This document shows, in pieces, positions 46,002-54,369 of a DNA stretch of 64,000 bases. The stretch covers positions 62,001 to 126,000 of the forward strand of contig NZ_BMIN01000003.1 of the NCBI RefSeq assembly GCF_014642405.1, given 5' to 3'. A program made the position numbers and the translations under genes. The notes under the pieces were generated by a model. That model had not been told where the DNA came from, did not search any database, and saw only the letters and a list, made by a program, of their open reading frames with translations. Source of the stretch: Pontibacillus salipaludis. GTDB lineage: Bacteria > Bacillota > Bacilli > Bacillales > BH030062. Numbering within the stretch: the stretch's first letter is position 1; each line of letters begins with the position of its first letter.

Positions 46002-46254
46002 AAGGTGGGCCTGGAAACTGCGAGACTCCCGTGGGCAGAAGAGCCTAGTCTAGTTCTGGCGTGGAGGACCTAGCGTGATAAGTCATCTTTTTTACAAAGG
46101 CTAATCGCCTTTTCCAAAAAGCTGCCTTATCCGTACGGTCCTGGTCACCACGCCTGCACTTTAAATTCTAGTTGAGACCCCGGAGACCGGCTATGCCGGT
46201 TGAGGAGGCTCACCAGCTCCCCACAGGAAAGCGAGTGGTTTCCAGGCCCACCTT
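46002..46254. repeat. Palindromic intergenic repeat R5, interrupted
   Basis: Bounded by a perfect inverted repeat (aaggtgggcctggaaac and complement), the same outer arm as R1. The interior is twice the normal length because a 111-bp segment (46056-46166) interrupts it. Confidence 0.82.
46049..46173. mobile_element. Small palindromic element inserted in R5
   Basis: The insert is flanked by a 7-bp direct repeat tctagtt (46049-46055 and 46167-46173), like a target-site duplication. Its ends are inverted-repeat-like (ggcgtggaggacc at 46058-46070 with ggtcctggtcaccacgcc at 46137-46154), and an inner stem pairs gataag and neighbours (46077-) with cttatc (46127-46132). No ORF: a MITE-like element at most. 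Confidence 0.6.
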
Positions 46255-46615
46255 ACGCTCAACTAAAGTTAACGGAAACATTCTCTCATTTTCAAGTCAT
46301 CAACAATCCTGCCCTATTTTGAACGATCTTGTTATAAGGAATAACAACGTTAAACTTTAACAGCCATTAAAAAAATATTTCCATGCTTTAGAAGTCCTGT
46401 CCTATAGAGGTCACGAAATTAATGTTCTCTAAGGCTAATTCACACAATCGGAGTAACTTTTCGTGTGGCCAAGATGATAAGAGGAAGCAGGAATCCAGAA
46501 AAAAGTTAGGCAAATCCATCAATCTTTTGGTTGTTCATGCATATGTTGTATGGAGTTCATCTGTTATTTATTTTCTTATGGAAATGCCTATAACAGAAAG
46601 AAGGGAGTAACTGCG
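46255..46615. other. Region between repeat R5 and safA
   Basis: About 360 AT-rich bases without a supported gene. Its first 60 bases match the outer flank of R3 on the other strand (cggaaacattctc against gagaggatgtttccg). A catatgtt box at 46540-46547 could be a sigma-E -10, but its -35 is weak. Confidence 0.45.
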
Positions 46616-47896
46616 GTGAAAATACATGTTGTTCAAAAAGGGGACACATTGTGGAAGATTGCCCAAAAATATGGGGTAAACTTTGAAGAGCTGAAAGCAA
46701 TGAATACGCAGCTCAGCAATCCAGATATGATTATGCCTGGCATGAAGATCAAAGTGCCAACTGATTCAAAGCCGGTAAAAAAAGAGATGAAAAAATACCC
46801 GGCTGAACATCCGTATAAGGATACGTCACCAAAGCCGTTACCTATGATAAAAGAAGAGAAAAAAGAACAGCCGAAGGAAATGCCGAAAAAGGAAATGCCA
46901 AAAAAGGAAATGCCGAAAAAAGAAGCTGTGAAACCGGCGACGCAAGAGAAGCCGATGATGCCTGTCCAGCAGCAACCTCAAATGCCTATGCAGATGGCTC
47001 CTATCCAAATGCAATTTCCGACTATGGAGCAGCAAATGCAGAATTACTATACGACGGTGAATATTCCTAAGATGCCTCAATACAAGGAACCTAAACCTGA
47101 AGTTAAACCTAAAGCAAAAACGGAACCGAAGCCTAAAGCGAAACCTGAAGCGAAACCTGAAGCAAAACCTAAAGGGAAATCTGAAGAGAAGCCTCAAGAG
47201 GTAAAAGGGGTTCAGCAATGGGAGCAAAAGCCTCAACAGATGCCGCAAATGCAACAAATGCCTCAAATGTCTCAAGAGATGCCACAGATGCAGCAGCAAA
47301 TGCCTCAAATGCAACAACCAATGTACTACTATCCAATGATGCATCATCCTTGTGTACCTTGCCCTCCTCAACCATGTATGCCTTGCTATCCGCATCCGCA
47401 ATACATGGGGAGTAGTGATGTGAATTGCTACGATGACGGGCAAATGATGCCAATGCAGCAAGGTATGGTTCAAGGAGCTTATGATGAATCTTCTGAATCA
47501 TCTAGTATGGATATGCCGCAAATGCCTGGTCAAGTAGCGGGGATGAGTGATGATTGCGGATGTGATGATGGATATCAGCAAGGCTATGGAATGCCACAAC
47601 AAGGCTATGGAATGCCACAACAAGGCTATGGAATGCCACAACAAGGCTACGGAATGCCACAACAAGGCTACGGGATGCCGCAACAAGGCTACGGAATGCC
47701 ACAACAAGGCTATGGAATGCCGCAGCAAGGCTATGGAATGCCGCAACAAGGCTACGGAATGCCGCAACAAGGGGACGGGATGTTTCAGCAAGGTGGAGAC
47801 CAGGGAGGGTATGGTTTCCCTCAAATGGGACCCGGAAGTTCTCAGTTTAGTGGATTAGATATGCCTAGATTTGATGATGACGACGAGGATTATTAA
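46616..47896 (+). CDS. safA: SafA spore coat morphogenetic protein (LysM)
   Basis: Organises inner coat assembly together with SpoVID. 426 residues: N-terminal LysM module ([26 protein letters not shown], then [14 protein letters not shown]) almost identical to B. subtilis SafA, a lysine/proline linker, a Met/Gln-Pro-rich middle, a Cys-Pro cluster ([14 protein letters not shown]), the DDCGCDDG motif typical of SafA C-termini, and nine tandem G-Y-G-M-P-Q-Q heptads. GTG 46616 follows AAGGGAG by eight bases; the longer frame from 46550 has no such site. Confidence 0.93.
   Translation: MKIHVVQKGDTLWKIAQKYGVNFEELKAMNTQLSNPDMIMPGMKIKVPTDSKPVKKEMKKYPAEHPYKDTSPKPLPMIKEEKKEQPKEMPKKEMPKKEMPKKEAVKPATQEKPMMPVQQQPQMPMQMAPIQMQFPTMEQQMQNYYTTVNIPKMPQYKEPKPEVKPKAKTEPKPKAKPEAKPEAKPKGKSEEKPQEVKGVQQWEQKPQQMPQMQQMPQMSQEMPQMQQQMPQMQQPMYYYPMMHHPCVPCPPQPCMPCYPHPQYMGSSDVNCYDDGQMMPMQQGMVQGAYDESSESSSMDMPQMPGQVAGMSDDCGCDDGYQQGYGMPQQGYGMPQQGYGMPQQGYGMPQQGYGMPQQGYGMPQQGYGMPQQGYGMPQQGYGMPQQGDGMFQQGGDQGGYGFPQMGPGSSQFSGLDMPRFDDDDEDY
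47582..47770 (+). repeat. Nine tandem 21-bp repeats in safA
   Basis: Nine copies of ggctayggratgccrcarcaa, each coding GYGMPQQ, with only third-position differences. The copy number may vary between strains. Confidence 0.95.
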
Positions 47897-47898
47897 AT

Positions 47899-48861
47899 AT
47901 GAAGAAATTAAAAGGGGGAGTCGGAAGCGACTTTCCCTTCTCTTTTTTTGAGGAGAAGGCAGGCTTATTTATTCGTAATTTCAAGATCATTAAGCCTCAT
48001 GTCCTGCTAGTGTCCGCAGCATCAGGTGCATTTATCTTAAAGCGAAATAGCTCGATTCATTCCGTCAGGCAACAATGGGAATTGTTTAAAGGTCTTCCTG
48101 GAAACTGTCCTGTGATTCCATTTTATCCGTTTCCCTCAGGGGATTTATATCTAAGGGATGAACATGGATCAACCTGGACATTAGCTCCTTATATGAATGG
48201 TGGTAAAGCTTTAAGCTATAAGCGTAAATGGGATAGGACAGCTGCTGTTGATGTGTTGAATAGGTTCCATCAACAGGCTGAGGGAGTTAAAGTAAACTCA
48301 TTGATTGTGAAGCAGCCATTATATATGCATTGGAGGAAACGGTTTCGTCTGTTTGAAAACGATTATGACGTATTTAGAAGGTATGGCTATGGTGACCTTT
48401 TTGATTCTCTTTGCCGAACATCAGAAAAAGCATACAATCTATTCATGAAGTTAGATTGGTATGGTATTGAGAACCGTGGGGTTAATGAGCTCTCTTGGGT
48501 TCATGGGGATGTAGCGGCTCATAATTTTTTGAAGGGAGAACATAATAAGGTATATCTCATTGATTTTGATTTGGCATCACAATCACCCAAGGTTTATGAT
48601 TGGATTCAAATGGCCCAGCGTTTTTTACCCTTTCTAGAAGATCATGAAGAGATCGCTTATATAGAACGTATATTAACAAAAGAGGAACGGCCTTTCTTTC
48701 GGCTTGGATTAGCGATTCCTGCCTCTCTAGTAAGGGAGTGGAATACGTTTCAGGCAAGTCATCCATCATCTAGTGAGGTCCTTTACTACCTCGAAGTACT
48801 TAATGGTAGGTGGCACAAGCAACTAACATTTGTAGAACAAAACAAAATTATGCTAACATGA
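47899..48861 (+). CDS. CotS/YutH-like spore coat kinase
   Basis: 320-residue protein of the CotS family with the aminoglycoside-phosphotransferase fold. The catalytic loop WVHGDVAAHNFL and the metal motif LIDFDLA are intact, so it could be an active kinase, unlike the YsxE-like protein in this window. It begins three bases after the safA stop and so belongs to the coat-assembly transcript. The substrate is unknown. Confidence 0.82.
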   Translation: MKKLKGGVGSDFPFSFFEEKAGLFIRNFKIIKPHVLLVSAASGAFILKRNSSIHSVRQQWELFKGLPGNCPVIPFYPFPSGDLYLRDEHGSTWTLAPYMNGGKALSYKRKWDRTAAVDVLNRFHQQAEGVKVNSLIVKQPLYMHWRKRFRLFENDYDVFRRYGYGDLFDSLCRTSEKAYNLFMKLDWYGIENRGVNELSWVHGDVAAHNFLKGEHNKVYLIDFDLASQSPKVYDWIQMAQRFLPFLEDHEEIAYIERILTKEERPFFRLGLAIPASLVREWNTFQASHPSSSEVLYYLEVLNGRWHKQLTFVEQNKIMLT

Positions 48862-48913
48862 TATGAGAACTAACCTAACATAACTTATGGAAACTGAAAG
48901 GAAGAGCGTACTT

Positions 48914-49654
48914 ATGCAAGAAAAAATTGATAAGCTTGTGAAATGGTTGCAGGATCAGGCGAATGATGCGGGATTAGAAGGACTTCTTGTAGGAGTAAGC
49001 GGAGGGATTGATTCTGCTGTAGTAGCGCATTTGATTAAGCGTGCTTTCCCAGACAATTCGCTAGGTGTAATCTTGCCATGTAAGAGTAACCCAAATGACC
49101 AAGAGGCTGCTCAGAAGGTTATTGAGAGCTGTGGGATTAAGTCATTAACAGTGGATTTAACAGAAACACATGAAGTGATGTTCTCAAACATTCAGGACCA
49201 ACTTAAATCTGCAGGTGACTATAACGAAAGCCAAGAAAAATTAGCCGATGCAAACCTACGTGCGCGACTACGTATGAGTACGCTATACTCTGTTGGTACG
49301 AATTACAAATATCTTGTAGTTGGAACAGATAATGCAGCAGAATGGTATACAGGTTACTTCACTAAGTATGGTGATGGAGGGGTTGACTTAGTCCCTCTTG
49401 TTCATCTAACAAAAGGTGAAGTACGTGATTTAGCTCGTGAATTAGGAGTCCCAGAAGAAATCATCGAGAAGAAACCAAGTGCAGGTTTGTGGGAAGGTCA
49501 AACAGATGAAAATGAAATGGGAACATCTTATGAAATGATCGACAAACACCTTAAGGGTGAAGAAATTCCTGAAGAAGATCGCAAAATTATTGAAGGTATG
49601 CATAAGAAGAGTGCTCATAAGCGCGAATTAGCTGCAGCGCCTCCTAAATTTTAA
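48914..49654 (+). CDS. nadE: NAD(+) synthase, ammonia-dependent
   Basis: Amidates nicotinate adenine dinucleotide to NAD. 246 residues; P-loop LVGVSGGIDSAVVAHL, VVGTDNAAEWYTGYFTKYGDGGVDLVPL, and KKPSAGLWEGQTDENEMG are diagnostic. There is no N-terminal glutaminase domain, so free ammonia is the nitrogen source. ATG 48914 follows AAAGGAAG; the frame from 48887 adds nine unlikely residues. Shorter than the 272-residue B. subtilis enzyme. Confidence 0.94.
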   Translation: MQEKIDKLVKWLQDQANDAGLEGLLVGVSGGIDSAVVAHLIKRAFPDNSLGVILPCKSNPNDQEAAQKVIESCGIKSLTVDLTETHEVMFSNIQDQLKSAGDYNESQEKLADANLRARLRMSTLYSVGTNYKYLVVGTDNAAEWYTGYFTKYGDGGVDLVPLVHLTKGEVRDLARELGVPEEIIEKKPSAGLWEGQTDENEMGTSYEMIDKHLKGEEIPEEDRKIIEGMHKKSAHKRELAAAPPKF

Positions 49655-49687
49655 ATCATAAATTACCTAAATGTAACTCGGTTAATG

Positions 49688-49728
49688 AAAACCTCCCTAA
49701 GCCATCCTAAGGATGTAAGGGAGGTTTT
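49688..49728 (+). terminator. Hairpin after nadE that contains the next gene's ribosome site
   Basis: aaaacctccct (49688-49698) pairs with agggaggtttt (49718-49728), and catcc with ggatg inside. It can terminate nadE, and its 3' arm holds the gggagg site of the following gene, so read-through RNA should be poorly translated. Confidence 0.65.
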
Positions 49729-49732
49729 ATTC

Positions 49733-50368
49733 ATGAAAAAAGAACTCATGATGGGCGCTATTCTCTCTCTTGGATTACTTGCAGGCTGCGGTGGCGCTGA
49801 CGAAGAATCCATTCAAACTGAACTTGAACCAGAGTCCTTGAACTCCGAATTAGAAGGTCAGGCAGAGAAGAATGCTAAAGAAGATAATAATCAAGATGTC
49901 GGCAAAAATCAGCCGAAGTTTCAAACGAATATTGATACAGAGTATTATCAATATGAATTAGAGCGATCTCGTCCTAAGAATGGCGAACCTCAAAAGGAAT
50001 ATCCAACAACCCCAATTTCTGATAAGGATGCGAACTCTTATAATAATAAAGAGTACGACAAGCAATCTAGAGAAATTGGAAAGCGTTTGAGTCAGTCTCG
50101 ATATGTTAAGACTGCACAAGTTGTTGTGACAAATGATGCTGTTTTAGTAGCAGTGGAAGAGCCAGATCGTGCGACTTATACAAGAGTGGATGTGGCTGAA
50201 AAGGTACGAGCAAGCTTAAAAGAAATGCCTGAAACAAAAGGTAAAGAGATTGTCGTGTATACGGATGAACGCTATTGGGATCGGATGAAAGATCTTAAGA
50301 GCCGAATCAATCAAGATGAACAAATGCCAGAAGGAATCGATCAATTTAGAGACAAAAATTATAAATAA
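49733..50368 (+). CDS. coxA: YhcN/YlaJ-type sporulation lipoprotein (CoxA-like)
   Basis: A 211-residue lipoprotein: signal peptide with lipobox LLAGC, an acidic N-terminal stretch, and a C-terminal YhcN/YlaJ-type domain (SRYVKTAQVVVTNDAVLVAVEEPD). CoxA follows safA in B. subtilis; here a kinase gene and nadE lie between. ATG 49733 is chosen because of GGGAGG; the longer frame from 49685 starts inside the hairpin. Confidence 0.8.
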   Translation: MKKELMMGAILSLGLLAGCGGADEESIQTELEPESLNSELEGQAEKNAKEDNNQDVGKNQPKFQTNIDTEYYQYELERSRPKNGEPQKEYPTTPISDKDANSYNNKEYDKQSREIGKRLSQSRYVKTAQVVVTNDAVLVAVEEPDRATYTRVDVAEKVRASLKEMPETKGKEIVVYTDERYWDRMKDLKSRINQDEQMPEGIDQFRDKNYK

Positions 50369-50370
50369 CT

Positions 50371-50400
50371 AAAGAGTGCTTTAGAAGCGCTCTTTTTTTT
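50371..50400 (+). terminator. Terminator after the CoxA-like gene
   Basis: Stem aaagagtgctt with aagcgctcttt and eight T. Confidence 0.9.
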
Positions 50401-50560
50401 ATGGATTTACATGATGTATAGGAGATAAACAGTGCGATTTACATATATGTCAATGAAGCACTTAGCCTTGAATTGGCAGGCTTTTTCAAATATTTTCTTT
50501 GTGTTATAGTAAACATGGATTTAATTTATTTATGGAAAGATGAAGAGAGGAGAATGTCCG

Positions 50561-51289
50561 ATGGCAGGTCATTCGAAATGGGCCAATATTAAGCATCGTA
50601 AAGGTGCTCAAGACAAAAAACGTGGAAAGCTATTCATGAAAATGGCAAAAGATATATATGTAGCAGCGAAAGAAGGTGGAGGGGATCCTGAAACAAACCC
50701 TCAACTTCGTTTAATGATTGATAAAGCAAAAGCAAATAATGTGCCAAACGAAAACATCGATCGTGCGATTAATAAAGCAACGGGTGGTTTAGATGGTGCA
50801 AATTATGAAGAGTTCACATATGAAGGGTACGGACCAGGGGGAGCAGCTGTTATGGTAGAGGTGCTTACCGATAACCGTAACCGTACAGCCTCTGAAGTTC
50901 GTCACGCTTTTAATAAGAATGGTGGAAACCTCGGAGAAAATGGATGTGTTTCCTTCATGTTCGATCGTAAAGGATATATTGTCATCGATCGTTCTGAAGT
51001 AGAGGTTGATGAAGATGAATTAATGCTTGAGGCGATTGAGGCTGGTGCAGAGGAAATGGAAACAACAGAAGGAGCATTTGAGATTTATACAGATCCTGAA
51101 ACGTTCCAAGATGTTCGTACTGCTCTGAAAGGGCAAAACATTTCTCTTGATACTGAAGAAGTAACGTTCTTCCCGCAGACATACTCCGAGCTTGAGGGAG
51201 AAACTGCTGAGCAGATGGAAAAGCTAATTGATATGCTTGAAGATCTTGAAGACGTGCAAGAAGTCTACCATAATTTCCGACAAGCATAA
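50561..51289 (+). CDS. yebC: YebC/PmpR family regulator
   Basis: 242 residues; starts [25 protein letters not shown] type sequence, the family signature, with KKGGNLGE-equivalent [17 protein letters not shown]. Members are described as transcription regulators, and more recently as translation factors that help ribosomes at proline runs. ATG 50561 follows AGAGGAG. Equivalent to yrbC of B. subtilis at the same place. Confidence 0.94.
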   Translation: MAGHSKWANIKHRKGAQDKKRGKLFMKMAKDIYVAAKEGGGDPETNPQLRLMIDKAKANNVPNENIDRAINKATGGLDGANYEEFTYEGYGPGGAAVMVEVLTDNRNRTASEVRHAFNKNGGNLGENGCVSFMFDRKGYIVIDRSEVEVDEDELMLEAIEAGAEEMETTEGAFEIYTDPETFQDVRTALKGQNISLDTEEVTFFPQTYSELEGETAEQMEKLIDMLEDLEDVQEVYHNFRQA

Positions 51290-51304
51290 CCATACCTTAA
51301 GGAT

Positions 51305-51347
51305 AAAACTTCTAATTTTGGGAACCCTAAAATTAGAAGTTTTTTTA
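51305..51347 (+). terminator. Terminator after yebC
   Basis: Stem aaacttctaattttggg with ccctaaaattagaagttt and a T run. Confidence 0.95.
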
Positions 51348-51353
51348 TTCCTG

Positions 51354-51409
51354 AAACACAACCTACATCCTTTAGTGAGTGAAAGGGTGCCAGACACCAT
51401 GTTGTGCTT
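51354..51409. repeat. Bacillus-type small repeat with the ggtgccagacacc core
   Basis: Outer arms aaacacaac and gttgtgctt, an inner hairpin atccttt/aaagggt, and the core ggtgccagacacc. Similar short repeats are, from memory, widespread in intergenic regions of Bacillus genomes. Confidence 0.55.
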
Positions 51410-51423
51410 TAAAGGGATAAAGA

Positions 51424-51987
51424 ATGATGGAGGTGGATGGTTTGCGAGGAATTCGTTTGGTAATGATCATAGTGACATTTTGTTTGTTTGTAGGCGGTTT
51501 ACGTGTTATGGATACTTTGCCGCTTAAGGCTTCAGAATCTTCTTCTAAAGAAGGAGCGAATGCAAGTGTTGAGCAGCCTCTAGAACTAGAAGTTGTGTTG
51601 AAGAGGGAGTATATTGATGGACACGTTGGTGAAGAACGGAAAAAAGAAACGATATGGTCAATGGAAGACTTCTGGGCTCGTTACGATGGCTGGGAGCTTG
51701 TAGATCAGCGTGAAGGGCATATTACATTTAGAAAAAAAGTTGATGACCTTTCACCATTTGTGAAAAAAGCGGGATATTTTGGCATAAATGAAGGCAATGA
51801 ATTAATTTTATTTGATGGTTCAGATGAACGTTCTGAGGTCATTCAATCCTTTTTCCAAATAGATGTTGGAAAGCTTGAAAGTTTCCAGAGTGAAGAGTTA
51901 CAAAAAGGGATTAAAATCAAATCTAAAGATCAGTACTTAAGTTTACTGAAAAAGTATGAGTACTTTTCTATTACGCCAACGCCATAA
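51424..51987 (+). CDS. bofC: BofC, intercompartmental signalling protein
   Basis: Forespore protein that modulates the SpoIVB signal for pro-sigma-K processing. 187 residues at most; membrane or signal segment near the N-terminus (IRLVMIIVTFCLFVGGL region), then a conserved core with ETIWSMEDFWARYDGWELVDQ and HVDD-type VDDLSPFVKKAGYFGI. ATG 51424 has AAAGGGA upstream; TTG 51442 after GGAGGTG is an equally good start. It precedes ruvA, as in B. subtilis. Confidence 0.92.
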   Translation: MMEVDGLRGIRLVMIIVTFCLFVGGLRVMDTLPLKASESSSKEGANASVEQPLELEVVLKREYIDGHVGEERKKETIWSMEDFWARYDGWELVDQREGHITFRKKVDDLSPFVKKAGYFGINEGNELILFDGSDERSEVIQSFFQIDVGKLESFQSEELQKGIKIKSKDQYLSLLKKYEYFSITPTP

Positions 51988-51988
51988 C

Positions 51989-52024
51989 AAAACCCCTTCC
52001 TCTAAGCCTAGAGGAAGGGGTTTT
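51989..52024. terminator. Terminator between bofC and the 31-codon gene
   Basis: Stem aaaaccccttcctct with agaggaaggggtttt; A and T runs on both sides make it bidirectional. Confidence 0.92.
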
Positions 52025-52038
52025 ATGGTTTATATGTA

Positions 52039-52134
52039 TCACGATTGCGTTTTACTCTTTGGTGGTCGGTACACTTTTTCAGCATTTACTCCGAGGTTTT
52101 TGAGATATTCCACAATACGATCGATCGTACTCAT
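52039..52134 (-). CDS. Small 31-residue protein, unknown
   Basis: Too short for ordinary ORF listing. It begins MSTIDRIVEYLKNLGVNAEKV and ends YRPPKSKTQS before TGA, an amphipathic helix followed by a basic tail. A near-consensus promoter (TTGACT, 17 bases, TATGAT) lies at the right distance upstream on the minus strand, a GGGGTG precedes the ATG, and a bidirectional terminator follows. I do not recognise the family. Confidence 0.6.
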   Translation of the reverse strand: MSTIDRIVEYLKNLGVNAEKVYRPPKSKTQS

Positions 52135-52167
52135 AACTAACACCCCGTTCCCTAATAATATACGTCG

Positions 52168-52196
52168 ATCATACATCTTCATGACCAGTCAGTCAA
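52168..52196 (-). promoter_or_regulatory. Near-consensus sigma-A promoter of the 31-codon gene
   Basis: On the minus strand, TTGACT (52196-52191), 17 bases, TATGAT (52173-52168). It is one of the best sigma-A matches in the window. Confidence 0.7.
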
Positions 52197-52270
52197 TATA
52201 AAAATATGTGCAATTCTGAATTTTTCGTTTGTCGTTATCCTATATTCATTTCTATATGTGAGGCTTCTTG

Positions 52271-52459
52271 AAAGGCGCCTCCCTCCGTTCTTCGTCTTAT
52301 GCCTGACGGAGCAAAACGGGGGCCTGCGCTTTTGGTACATCCAGCTCCGGCCCCCTGCTCCTCGGGGTCATAAGTCAAAGAACTGCGGGAGGAAAAGGCG
52401 CCTCCCTCCGTTCTTTGTCTTATGCCTGACGGAGCAAAACGGGGGCCTGCGCTTTTGGT
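52271..52459. repeat. A-A'-A repeat upstream of ruvA
   Basis: Two direct copies of a 66-bp unit (52271-52336 and 52394-52459) differ at one base. Between them lies a diverged inverted copy (about 52341-52393, with ggccccctgctcc and tcataag...caaagaac). The middle can pair with either flank. There is no gene in it; long ORFs on both strands follow from the composition. Confidence 0.85.
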
Positions 52460-52514
52460 GTTCATATGTTAAAATATATAGAGGTGACTACGGATGTAAG
52501 GGAGAACGATTTTG

Positions 52515-53135
52515 ATGATAGCTTATGTTAGAGGGAATGTGGCTTCTGTGTCGGCTGAGAATGTCGTTTTAGAAGCGAATGGTATTGGTTATGAAATTTT
52601 ATGTGCGAATCCTTTTGCCTTTCAATCGATGAAGGGGAAGGAAACGCTTATCTACACGTATCATTATGTAAGGGAAGATCTGCAGACGTTGTACGGGTTT
52701 AAGACGTCTGAGGAGAAGGGGATTTTCTCTAAGTTATTAAATGTATCTGGTATCGGGCCTAAGGGTGCTCTTGCTATTGTTGGTTCCACATCTGTTGGTG
52801 AAGTGGTTTCGGCAATTGAGCGTGAGGATGATAAATTTTTAACCCGATTCCCTGGAGTTGGGAAGAAGACTGCTAGACAGATGATCCTCGATCTAAAAGG
52901 GAAACTGACCGAATGGTTACCTGTGGAACAGGATGAGACGAGTATATTCTTTGAAGGGGAACAAACCCACGCTGAGCAGTCGAGTTACGTAGACGAAGCG
53001 CTTGAAGCCATGAAGGCGCTTGGTTATTCGGATAAAGAAATTAAATCCATTCGACCTAAGCTTCAAAAAGAAGAATGTTCAAGTGTCGATGAATATGTAC
53101 GTAAAGGGTTAGCCCTTATGATGCAGAAAGCGTAA
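52515..53135 (+). CDS. ruvA: Holliday junction DNA helicase subunit RuvA
   Basis: Binds Holliday junctions as a tetramer and loads RuvB. 206 residues: OB-fold N-terminus (MIAYVRGNVASVSAENVVLEANGIGYEI), helix-hairpin-helix LLNVSGIGPKGALAI and FPGVGKKTARQMILDLKGK, and a C-terminal three-helix RuvB-binding domain. ATG 52515 follows GGAGA; TTG 52512 is just upstream. Confidence 0.97.
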   Translation: MIAYVRGNVASVSAENVVLEANGIGYEILCANPFAFQSMKGKETLIYTYHYVREDLQTLYGFKTSEEKGIFSKLLNVSGIGPKGALAIVGSTSVGEVVSAIEREDDKFLTRFPGVGKKTARQMILDLKGKLTEWLPVEQDETSIFFEGEQTHAEQSSYVDEALEAMKALGYSDKEIKSIRPKLQKEECSSVDEYVRKGLALMMQKA

Positions 53136-53150
53136 GCAAGGAGGGTTACC

Positions 53151-54155
53151 ATGGATGATCGAATGGTTAGTGGGGAGGCCATGACAGATGATGCCTCAGT
53201 CGAATTAAGTCTCCGACCACAAACGCTTGCTCAATACATTGGGCAAGGGAAGACAAAAGAAAATTTACGAATTTTTATAGAAGCTGCGAGAATGAGGGAT
53301 GAACCTTTAGACCATGTTCTTCTCTATGGCCCTCCGGGTCTTGGTAAGACGACATTAGCCTCGATTATAGCAAGTGAGATGGGCGGTCAATTTAGGACGA
53401 CGGCAGGTCCTGCAATTGAACGGGCCGGTGATTTGGCTGCTATTCTGTCCTCTCTTGAAGCAGGGGATGTTTTGTTTATAGACGAAATTCACCGCTTGCC
53501 AAGGTCGGTTGAGGAAGTACTCTATCCTGCTATGGAAGATTTTTGCCTTGATATTGTCATTGGCTCAGGTTCAGAAGCAAGATCTATACGACTAGATCTT
53601 CCTCCATTCACACTCGTTGGTGCTACCACGCGGGCTGGTTTACTTTCTGCTCCCCTTCGAGATAGGTTTGGCGTGTTAAGTCGTTTGGATTACTACACTA
53701 CAGATGACCTTTGTGAAATTGTGAAGAGAACCTCTGAAATCTTTGATGTGGAAATTGATGATCAAGCGGCTGTGGAAATAGCCCGTCGTTCTAGGGGAAC
53801 CCCGCGTATCGCCAACCGTCTTCTGAAGCGGGTGCGTGATATTGCGCAAGTAAAAGGGGAAGGTGTTATATCTCGTGAAACAACAGACCAAGCTTTAAAC
53901 ATGCTTCAAGTCGATCAGGCTGGTCTTGATCACGTTGACCATAAGTTGTTACTTGGTATAATGGATCATTTCAGAGGTGGACCAGTTGGGCTTGATACGA
54001 TATCGGCTACGATTGGTGAAGAGTCGCAAACGATTGAGGATGTGTACGAGCCATTTCTGTTACAAAAAGGGTTTATTCAACGTACACCAAGGGGCAGACT
54101 AGTAACACATTTAGCCTATGAACACTTTAACCGGGAGGTGCCTGGTAGTGAATGA
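53151..54155 (+). CDS. ruvB: Holliday junction DNA helicase RuvB
   Basis: AAA+ motor for branch migration. 334 residues; Walker [10 protein letters not shown], Walker [13 protein letters not shown], sensor 1 [18 protein letters not shown] with the arginine finger region, and a C-terminal winged helix ([15 protein letters not shown]). Starts fifteen bases after ruvA. Confidence 0.98.
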   Translation: MDDRMVSGEAMTDDASVELSLRPQTLAQYIGQGKTKENLRIFIEAARMRDEPLDHVLLYGPPGLGKTTLASIIASEMGGQFRTTAGPAIERAGDLAAILSSLEAGDVLFIDEIHRLPRSVEEVLYPAMEDFCLDIVIGSGSEARSIRLDLPPFTLVGATTRAGLLSAPLRDRFGVLSRLDYYTTDDLCEIVKRTSEIFDVEIDDQAAVEIARRSRGTPRIANRLLKRVRDIAQVKGEGVISRETTDQALNMLQVDQAGLDHVDHKLLLGIMDHFRGGPVGLDTISATIGEESQTIEDVYEPFLLQKGFIQRTPRGRLVTHLAYEHFNREVPGSE

Positions 54156-54348
54156 ATTTCCTAAGCTGTTTATCGTATTAGGAGTTCTCTTCATTGTTAT
54201 AGGCCTCATTTGGAGTATTTTCGGGAAGCTTCCTGGAGACTTTCTCTTTAAAAAAGGAAATACAACCTTTTATTTTCCGATCATGACGTCTATTATAGTG
54301 AGTGTTGTCGCAAGCGTTGTACTATATATTATTGGGAAATTTCGATAA
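54148..54348 (+). CDS. DUF2905 small membrane protein
   Basis: 66 residues with two membrane helices around the motif [24 protein letters not shown], typical of DUF2905. Function unknown. GTG 54148 lies seven bases after GGGAGGTG and overlaps the ruvB stop by eight bases. Confidence 0.9.
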   Translation: MNEFPKLFIVLGVLFIVIGLIWSIFGKLPGDFLFKKGNTTFYFPIMTSIIVSVVASVVLYIIGKFR

Positions 54349-54369
54349 GAACTAGATAGGGAGAGACAT

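Noticed and set aside
45733-46360. Frames of 62-89 codons between pheA and safA
   Set aside because: They lie in repeats R4 and R5 and their flanks, without ribosome sites.
46838-47473. 211-codon open frame on the minus strand across safA
   Set aside because: It encodes only H/L/R low-complexity sequence complementary to the Pro/Lys/Gln-rich safA repeats and lacks a ribosome site; safA is clearly the gene.
47582-47770. Regular direct repeats considered as a CRISPR array
   Set aside because: The 21-bp units are contiguous, without spacers, and in frame with the safA coding sequence.
52235-52515. Frames of 76-85 codons on both strands upstream of ruvA
   Set aside because: They consist of the A-A'-A repeat read twice; the peptide repeat is a result of the DNA repeat.
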